Below, in pieces: positions 7,858 through 12,075 of a DNA stretch of 12,075 nt (position 1 is its first letter; each line of letters begins with the position of its first letter). This DNA is from Paracoccaceae bacterium. GTDB taxonomy: Bacteria; Pseudomonadota; Alphaproteobacteria; Rhodobacterales; Rhodobacteraceae. The notes under the pieces were generated by a model. The model did no database searches. It saw nothing but the letters and a program-made list of their open reading frames with translations, and was not told the origin of the DNA. Both the position numbers and the translations under genes were made by a program. The stretch is taken from assembly GCA_018647275.1 (NCBI GenBank), contig JABGTH010000321.1, positions 1-12,075 on the forward strand, given 5' to 3'.

Positions 7858-8730
7858 TCAACGCTGTATTATAAGTCTTGCAACCAACCACATTACGAAG
7901 GTTGTGGCAAAATCAACGGGCAACCATGCGCGGATCATTTCAACATCCGACAAATCGAATGGCAGAACAAAAAGCGCCGCCGCACCAAATTCATCAGGCA
8001 TCGCGACTATCAATAATGCGGTTATGTTATTCACAAAATGAACGGCCAAAGCAGGCCCCAAATTACCAGCACGCGCCGTAAGATCAGCCATCGCAATCCC
8101 AAAAAAGGTGGCCCATGCCACGACAATCCATGCGTTTTCACCAGCGCCTTGGGGGTCGTAGTGGGCAAAACCGAACAAAACAGATGGCAGCACCATCCAA
8201 ATCCAAGGTGACGAAAAGCGGGCTCCAAGATGTTGCTGAAGGTACCCACGGAACAAAATTTCTTCCGCGCTTGCTTGAATCAGGACACTAATCAGCGCAA
8301 TCGGCAGCACCAGCAGCCACGGCCAGAATGCCCGATTAGCAATCAACGGTTCATCAAATCCCCATGGCGGCAACACTGCCAAAGCCACAAGCAGAGCAGT
8401 CATGGCTAAAGCAACCAAATAGAAATGGGCCAATGTCGCACGAATAGGCCCAAAAATAGCGCCAGGTTGACAATTATGCACAAAATAGACCGTAGCAAAA
8501 ACACCAACGCTGGCGGCTCCAAAGCTGAACAAAAGGGACAGGACGTTCGCAACATCGATGCCCACGCTCAAAGAAGTCAGCGCTTGCAATATAAGTGTGT
8601 AGATTAGGGACCCAAGACCAATAAAGACCCCGACGATCAAAAACATGCCAACAATCAGTCGCCAAATTTGGGATTTTTCCACCGCTGGTGCAACAAAAGC
8701 CCTGTGTGCACTGTAATCGAACGTCCACAT
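7858..8730 (-). CDS. CPBP-family intramembrane glutamic endopeptidase (CAAX protease-like)
   Basis: The 290-residue multi-helix membrane protein carries all three CPBP (Abi/Rce1-type) motifs: EEILFRG (Glu156, Glu157, Arg161), FGFAH (His190) and HFVNN (His231, Asn235). In Rce1-type proteases the glutamate and histidines activate water for peptide cleavage inside the membrane. Bacterial members process or secrete peptides, or have unknown roles. About eight hydrophobic segments are visible, the first at residues 25-48. I chose ATG 8730, which has AAGGA nine bases upstream; a TTG two codons earlier is unlikely. It is the first gene of the minus-strand group that includes accD and folC, and is divergent from ilvD. 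Substrate and physiological role are unknown. Confidence 0.87.
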   Translation of the reverse strand: MWTFDYSAHRAFVAPAVEKSQIWRLIVGMFLIVGVFIGLGSLIYTLILQALTSLSVGIDVANVLSLLFSFGAASVGVFATVYFVHNCQPGAIFGPIRATLAHFYLVALAMTALLVALAVLPPWGFDEPLIANRAFWPWLLVLPIALISVLIQASAEEILFRGYLQQHLGARFSSPWIWMVLPSVLFGFAHYDPQGAGENAWIVVAWATFFGIAMADLTARAGNLGPALAVHFVNNITALLIVAMPDEFGAAALFVLPFDLSDVEMIRAWLPVDFATTFVMWLVARLIIQR

Positions 8731-8759
8731 GGCCAATCATCCTTAACTTCAGTCTTAAA

Positions 8760-8788
8760 ATTTAATCAAGACCCACAAGGAGGGTCAA
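8760..8788 (-). promoter_or_regulatory. Candidate promoter of the CPBP protease gene
   Basis: On the minus strand TTGACC (8788-8783) and TTAAAT (8765-8760) are spaced by 17 bases, placing a start point roughly 20-25 bases before the ATG at 8730. This is the best sigma-70-like pair in the 133-bp divergent region. An inverted repeat GACCC/GGGTC (8770-8774, 8782-8786) overlaps its -35 box. Confidence 0.42.
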
Positions 8789-8803
8789 CCGCTGATGTGA
8801 CGC

Positions 8804-8832
8804 TTGCAGCGAAGCGGCCCCTTGGGTATGCC
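8804..8832 (+). promoter_or_regulatory. Candidate ilvD promoter
   Basis: TTGCAG (8804-8809) and TATGCC (8827-8832) are separated by 17 bases and would start transcription about 25 bases before the ilvD ATG. The -10 box is a poor match, so a promoter further upstream, near the A+T-rich stretch at 8754-8767, is an equal alternative. Confidence 0.25.
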
Positions 8833-8863
8833 AGTGCAAACATCTTTTTAGGGGAGAGAACCT

Positions 8864-10627
8864 ATGTCTGCAGGTAAATTCGACAAATCCAAACTGCCAA
8901 GCCGTCACGTCACCGAAGGACCAGCGCGCGCACCGCACCGTTCTTACTATTACGCGATGAACATGACTGAAGAAGAAATTCACCAGCCTTTGGTCGGCGT
9001 GGCAACATGTTGGAACGAAGCGGCGCCTTGCAACATCTCCCTAAACCGTCAGGCACAGTCTGTTAAAGTTGGCGTTTCGGGAGCCCAAGGCACACCACGC
9101 GAATTCACCACAATCACCGTGACAGACGGTATCGCGATGGGCCACGAAGGCATGCGCTCTTCTTTGGCATCGCGTGAAGCAATTGCTGATACCGTTGAAC
9201 TTACAATGCGCGGCCACTGCTACGATGCTTTGGTTGGCCTTGCCGGTTGTGATAAGTCTCTACCGGGCATGATGATGGCGATGCTGCGTTTAAACGTTCC
9301 ATCCGTCTTCTTGTACGGTGGCTCTATCCTTCCAGGCAAAGCGCCTAAAGGCGCTGACGTACCTGCAGAATTCGCAGACCGTGACCTGACTGTTCAAGAC
9401 ATGTTCGAAGCGGTTGGTAACTTCCAAAATGGCACAATGACCGAAGCCGCGCTAGAAGTACTGGAGCGCGTAGCATGCCCATCTGCTGGCGCATGTGGCG
9501 GTCAGTTCACAGCCAACACGATGGCCTGTGTGTCTGAAGCTATCGGCCTTGCATTGCCAAACTCATCTGGCGCACCTGCACCATACACTTCACGCGATGA
9601 ATATGCCCAAGCATCTGGTGCTGCGGTCATGAACTTGATTGAAAAGAACATCCGCGCACGTGACATCGTCACACGCAAAGCACTCGAAAACGCGGCGCGT
9701 ATTGTTGCCTGTACTGGTGGATCAACCAACGCTGGTTTACACTTACCAGCAATGGCGCACGAAGCTGGCATCGACTTCTTTCTCGATGATGTTTGCGAAA
9801 TCTTCCGCGACACACCTTACTTCGTCGATCTTAAGCCAGGCGGGCAGTATGTAGCAAAAGACATGTACGAAGCTGGTGGCGTTCCAGTTGTAATGAACGA
9901 GTTGCGCAAAGCTGGTCTTATTCACGAAGATTGCATGACAGTTACTGGCAATTCGATGGGTGAAGAGTTGGATAAAATCACGCGCCAAGCCGATGGAAAA
10001 GTCATCTACTCAGTCGCAACACCACTAACCAAAACTGGTGGCGTTGTCGGCCTTAAAGGCAACCTAGCCCCTGAAGGTGCGATTGTTAAAGTAGCGGGAA
10101 TGGACGCGCAGCACCAGTTATTCACTGGCCCTGCCCGCGTATTTGAATGCGAACAAGACGCGTTTGAAGCTGTACAAAACCGCACCTATGAAGAAGGTGA
10201 CGTGTTCGTTATTCGCAACGAAGGCCCAGCTGGTGGTCCTGGTATGCGCGAAATGTTGGCAACAACGGCTGCCCTTTCTGGCCAAGGTATGGGCAAGAAA
10301 GTTGCGCTGATAACTGACGGTCGGTTCAGCGGCGCAACACGCGGTTTCTGCGTTGGCCACGTTGGCCCAGAAGCTGCGCACGGTGGTCCGATTGCATTGC
10401 TTAAAGACGGCGATGTTATTACGCTCAACGCTATTGAAGGCACACTCGACGTTGCGTTGACTGACGAAGAGCTTGCCGAACGCAAAGCAAACTGGAAAGG
10501 CCCACGCGACACAATCTACGGCGCGGGTGCACTTTGGAAATACGCACAGTTGGTGGGTGGCGCATACAAAGGCGCTGTCACACATCCAGGTGCAAAAAAT
10601 GAGCGTCATGAATACTGGGATCTGTAA
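8864..10627 (+). CDS. ilvD: Dihydroxy-acid dehydratase
   Basis: The 587-residue protein is a clear IlvD/Edd-family dehydratase. The iron-sulfur ligands are expected at Cys56 (AAPCN), Cys129 (GLAGCDKSLPG, with Lys131 the carbamylated metal ligand) and Cys211 (SAGACGGQ). The active-site serine is Ser489 in DGRFSGATRG. It converts 2,3-dihydroxy-3-methylbutanoate and 2,3-dihydroxy-3-methylpentanoate to the 2-keto acids leading to valine, leucine, pantothenate and isoleucine. Ligand spacing and the YYYAMNMTEE start fit the bacterial IlvD group rather than Edd or sugar-acid dehydratases. GGGGAG lies about eight bases before the ATG. A lipoprotein-like gene overlaps its 3' end by 20 bases. I see no run of Ile, Leu or Val codons upstream, so no attenuator leader peptide is evident. 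Confidence 0.96.
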   Translation: MSAGKFDKSKLPSRHVTEGPARAPHRSYYYAMNMTEEEIHQPLVGVATCWNEAAPCNISLNRQAQSVKVGVSGAQGTPREFTTITVTDGIAMGHEGMRSSLASREAIADTVELTMRGHCYDALVGLAGCDKSLPGMMMAMLRLNVPSVFLYGGSILPGKAPKGADVPAEFADRDLTVQDMFEAVGNFQNGTMTEAALEVLERVACPSAGACGGQFTANTMACVSEAIGLALPNSSGAPAPYTSRDEYAQASGAAVMNLIEKNIRARDIVTRKALENAARIVACTGGSTNAGLHLPAMAHEAGIDFFLDDVCEIFRDTPYFVDLKPGGQYVAKDMYEAGGVPVVMNELRKAGLIHEDCMTVTGNSMGEELDKITRQADGKVIYSVATPLTKTGGVVGLKGNLAPEGAIVKVAGMDAQHQLFTGPARVFECEQDAFEAVQNRTYEEGDVFVIRNEGPAGGPGMREMLATTAALSGQGMGKKVALITDGRFSGATRGFCVGHVGPEAAHGGPIALLKDGDVITLNAIEGTLDVALTDEELAERKANWKGPRDTIYGAGALWKYAQLVGGAYKGAVTHPGAKNERHEYWDL

Positions 10628-11281
10628 AAAGACCATTCTGGAGCTGGCAACGTTTCTAACGTTGTCAGCCTGCGCTGAAGGGACGTCATTTAGCTTACTA
10701 GAAAAGGCAAAAGACTTAAAACCAGAAGCGACACCTATGGTGCCATTGCTCAAAGCGCAGATGGCTAAAGGTGCTGTCACGCTTGTGCCACCTTCTGGGT
10801 ATTGCATCGAACCATCCAGCCTGATGCAAAACTTTGCTGCTATGGCGCGATGTGATTTATTAGACGCAGAGAATGGTGCGCTCGATGCACCAATTGGGTT
10901 GCTGACTGCTAGTGTCGCCAAGAGCAAAGCCAACGGCGTTAGCTTGGATGACATCATGAACGCCAGTGACACAACCAAGATCGAGACAATAACCGAAGGT
11001 GGACCAGAGGTTGTGCGTGCGACAACAGAAAACAGCCGCTTGGTCTGCCCAAAACGCATCTACGTACGGCGACCAAAATCGACGGCCATTACCTAAGCCT
11101 CGCGTTGTTTTCACCTGTTGAAAGTGACGCACAAGGCGCACGTGGTGCGTCCATTCTTCAAAACATGATTAAAACATCACATGACGCTACCACTGTTCAA
11201 GATGTTGTGGTCCAAACATCTCCAATCGAAACTCAGCCTAAAAGAGGGCTTCGCGCTACGCTTGCAGGTTTTTTTGAATGA
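10608..11281 (+). pseudogene. Frameshifted gene for a predicted lipoprotein downstream of ilvD
   Basis: ATG 10608 (or 10599) lies inside the end of ilvD. The product starts with a signal peptide ending in the lipobox LSAC (Cys22). A soluble domain follows, with VTLVPPSGYCIE and MARCDLL, whose two cysteines could pair. In the first frame it stops at 11094-11096 after an arginine-rich, unnatural tail. Near 11036-11038 a shift to another frame gives LGLPKTHLRTATKIDGHYLS, then a good-quality continuation to LRATLAGFFE and TGA at 11279-11281. Restoring one base (for example CCCG for CCG at 11036) makes one ORF of about 224 residues. The overlap with ilvD suggests co-transcription and coupled translation. 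I recall similar hypothetical proteins beside ilvD in Rhodobacteraceae, but the function is unknown. A single base-call error could also cause this. Confidence 0.75.
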
Positions 11282-11297
11282 TCACACATCTCTAATT

Positions 11298-11316
11298 TGT
11301 TTCCAAAACGGAAACA
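11298..11316. other. Compact hairpin 3' of the lipoprotein pseudogene
   Basis: TGTTTCC (11298-11304) and GGAAACA (11310-11316) form a perfect 7-bp stem with a five-base loop, 16 bases past the repaired stop codon of the lipoprotein gene. No T-run follows on the plus strand, so it is not a standard intrinsic terminator. It may protect the 3' end of the ilvD message or be incidental. Confidence 0.4.
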
Positions 11317-11627
11317 GGGCAAAAAGTGCGATGCTCCGATGGGTGCGCTTAAAATCGGTGTTGAGGACAAAAACGCAATTGCGATCATTGCCTACCTCTT
11401 CCGAGAATGGGCGGAAATGATCAAAGCCAGCCATAAAAGAGCACGCAAAAAACGGACCCGCGTTTCCACAATGGTGACGCCCGCAGAATAACCAGCACCA
11501 ATTGACTGCAAAGAACACTCAGGTTGCCCCCCTATGGGTCAATTGTAACTCTTTGGGCGTCGTGTGACGGCCATGCGACATCGTCGGGCAGCTTCTTGTC
11601 ATCAACTTCGCTGAACCCATCACAAAT

Positions 11628-11659
11628 AAAACAGCCGCCTATCTCTATGCGGCTGTTTT
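11628..11659 (-). terminator. Bidirectional intrinsic terminator of the ctpA transcript
   Basis: AAAACAGCCGC (11628-11638) and GCGGCTGTTTT (11649-11659) form a perfect 11-bp inverted repeat around a 10-base loop. The G+C core ends in TTTT on both strands, and on the minus strand the run continues as TTTTATTTG. It lies about 20 bases past the ctpA stop, so it should end that transcript, and it could stop rightward transcription from ilvD as well. Confidence 0.85.
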
Positions 11660-11680
11660 CAAAATAGCTCCTGAAACCAA

Positions 11681-12075
11681 TTATTCCTTGGGTCCCAATG
11701 CGCTTAGACCTTTCAGAATATCGATGGCATAGGCCAGCTGATAATCGTCCTCGCGCAGTTCAGCAGAGGCTTCGGCCTTTTCACGGTCCGCTTCAATCTG
11801 GCGGATCTCATCCTCTGACAAACTGTCATTGTTCAAGCTACCGCGCAAATCAGCCTCGGTGCGGCCACCGCGGTTAGTCACTTCATCTTCTTCGCTCTCA
11901 GGCTTACGACGCGGTTGTTCCACGATGATATCAGGTGAAACGCCCAGCGCTTGGATCGAGCGACCTGACGGCGTGTAATAACGTGCTGTTGTCAGGCGCA
12001 TTGCACCTTCACCACGCAGCGGCATAATGGTCTGAACAGACCCCTTACCAAAGCTCTTGGTCCCAATGACAATCG
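11681..12075 (-). CDS. ctpA: C-terminal part of an S41-family carboxyl-terminal processing protease (5' end outside the window)
   Basis: About 130 C-terminal residues are present; the gene runs off the right edge on the minus strand. The fragment contains GTKSFGKGSVQT, in which the Lys (codon at 12046-12044) and the Gln four residues later match the catalytic Lys and its partner in the Ser-Lys proteases of the CtpA/Prc/Tsp family. MRLTTARYYTPSGRSIQ follows, a hallmark of this family. The end is an acidic, charged segment closing in DILKGLSALGPKE. Such enzymes are exported and trim or degrade periplasmic proteins at their C-termini, including peptidoglycan hydrolases and their regulators in some species. 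The catalytic Ser and PDZ domain lie outside the window. A strong terminator follows directly. Confidence 0.92.
   Translation of the reverse strand, partial: IVIGTKSFGKGSVQTIMPLRGEGAMRLTTARYYTPSGRSIQALGVSPDIIVEQPRRKPESEEDEVTNRGGRTEADLRGSLNNDSLSEDEIRQIEADREKAEASAELREDDYQLAYAIDILKGLSALGPKE

Larger units (their letters stand above)
11282..11680. other. Gene-poor 399-bp stretch between the lipoprotein pseudogene and ctpA
   Basis: No convincing gene is visible. The most coding-like frame is a 50-codon plus-strand ORF at 11339-11491 (MGALKIGVEDK...STMVTPAE), with a basic middle and no ribosome-binding site; I give it low weight. A minus-strand frame around 11534-11620 without a start codon (containing KKLPDDVAWPSHDAQR) also looks faintly coding. 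An 8-bp inverted repeat CAATTGAC/GTCAATTG lies at 11499-11506 and 11538-11545, about what chance allows. A terminator closes the region. Confidence 0.5.

Noticed and set aside
8668..8877. 69-codon plus-strand frame running into ilvD, considered as an ilvD leader peptide
   Set aside because: Its first part is antisense to the CPBP gene and it has no cluster of Ile, Leu or Val codons or attenuator hairpins.
10118..11059. Long minus-strand open frame of 313 codons across the end of ilvD and the lipoprotein gene
   Set aside because: It is antisense to well-supported genes, its translation is rich in Ser, Ala and Phe without a recognisable domain, and it has no ribosome-binding site.
11499..11545. 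CAATTGAC/GTCAATTG inverted repeat as a mobile-element end
   Set aside because: An 8-bp A+T-rich match in a 400-bp stretch is near chance; there is no transposase, target duplication or cargo.
11534..11620. Minus-strand frame containing KKLPDDVAWPSHDAQR as a gene after ctpA
   Set aside because: It has no start codon or ribosome-binding site and lies just after a strong terminator; it may be a remnant or chance.

Overview
The window looks like a chromosomal segment from an alphaproteobacterium of the Rhodobacteraceae, probably the marine Roseobacter group. This rests on the style of the encoded proteins (a Roseobacter-type ornithine cyclodeaminase homologue, ZapE, a CtpA-like protease, and an accD-folC pair with a 4-base ATGA overlap) and on a base composition that by eye is near 50% G+C, low for that family. 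I have no database match to a genus. I see no rRNA, tRNA, CRISPR array, prophage or intact insertion sequence.

Layout. (1) 16-2473, plus strand: three tightly overlapping genes encode a HAD-family phosphatase, an ornithine cyclodeaminase/mu-crystallin family oxidoreductase and an alpha/beta hydrolase with an N-terminal membrane segment. (2) 2470-3705, minus strand: an MFS transporter whose stop codon interlocks with that of the hydrolase. (3) 3832-4902, plus strand: the AFG1-like ATPase ZapE. (4) 8730-5426, minus strand: a CPBP-family membrane protease, accD and folC, followed by a decayed tail. The tail is a possible tiny ORF with an in-frame stop, then a membrane-anchored hypothetical gene broken by an in-frame TAG and a one-base frameshift. 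(5) 8864-11281, plus strand: ilvD, overlapped at its 3' end by a predicted lipoprotein gene that carries a one-base frameshift. (6) 11282-11680: about 400 bp with hairpins and a bidirectional terminator but no convincing gene. (7) 11681-12075, minus strand: the C-terminal part of a CtpA/S41 processing protease, cut by the window edge.

How the genes fit together. The recognisable functions are mostly housekeeping: malonyl-CoA formation for fatty-acid synthesis (AccD), folate polyglutamylation (FolC), branched-chain amino-acid and pantothenate precursor synthesis (IlvD), a ZapE-type ATPase, and envelope proteolysis (CtpA, CPBP). I did not find a novel defence or mobile system. The most informative unusual signals are two reconstructable broken genes, which could be real decay or base-call errors. 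Also notable are a substitution at a usually conserved substrate-binding arginine in the cyclodeaminase homologue, a palindrome over the predicted accD promoter, and the structured ilvD/CPBP intergenic region.
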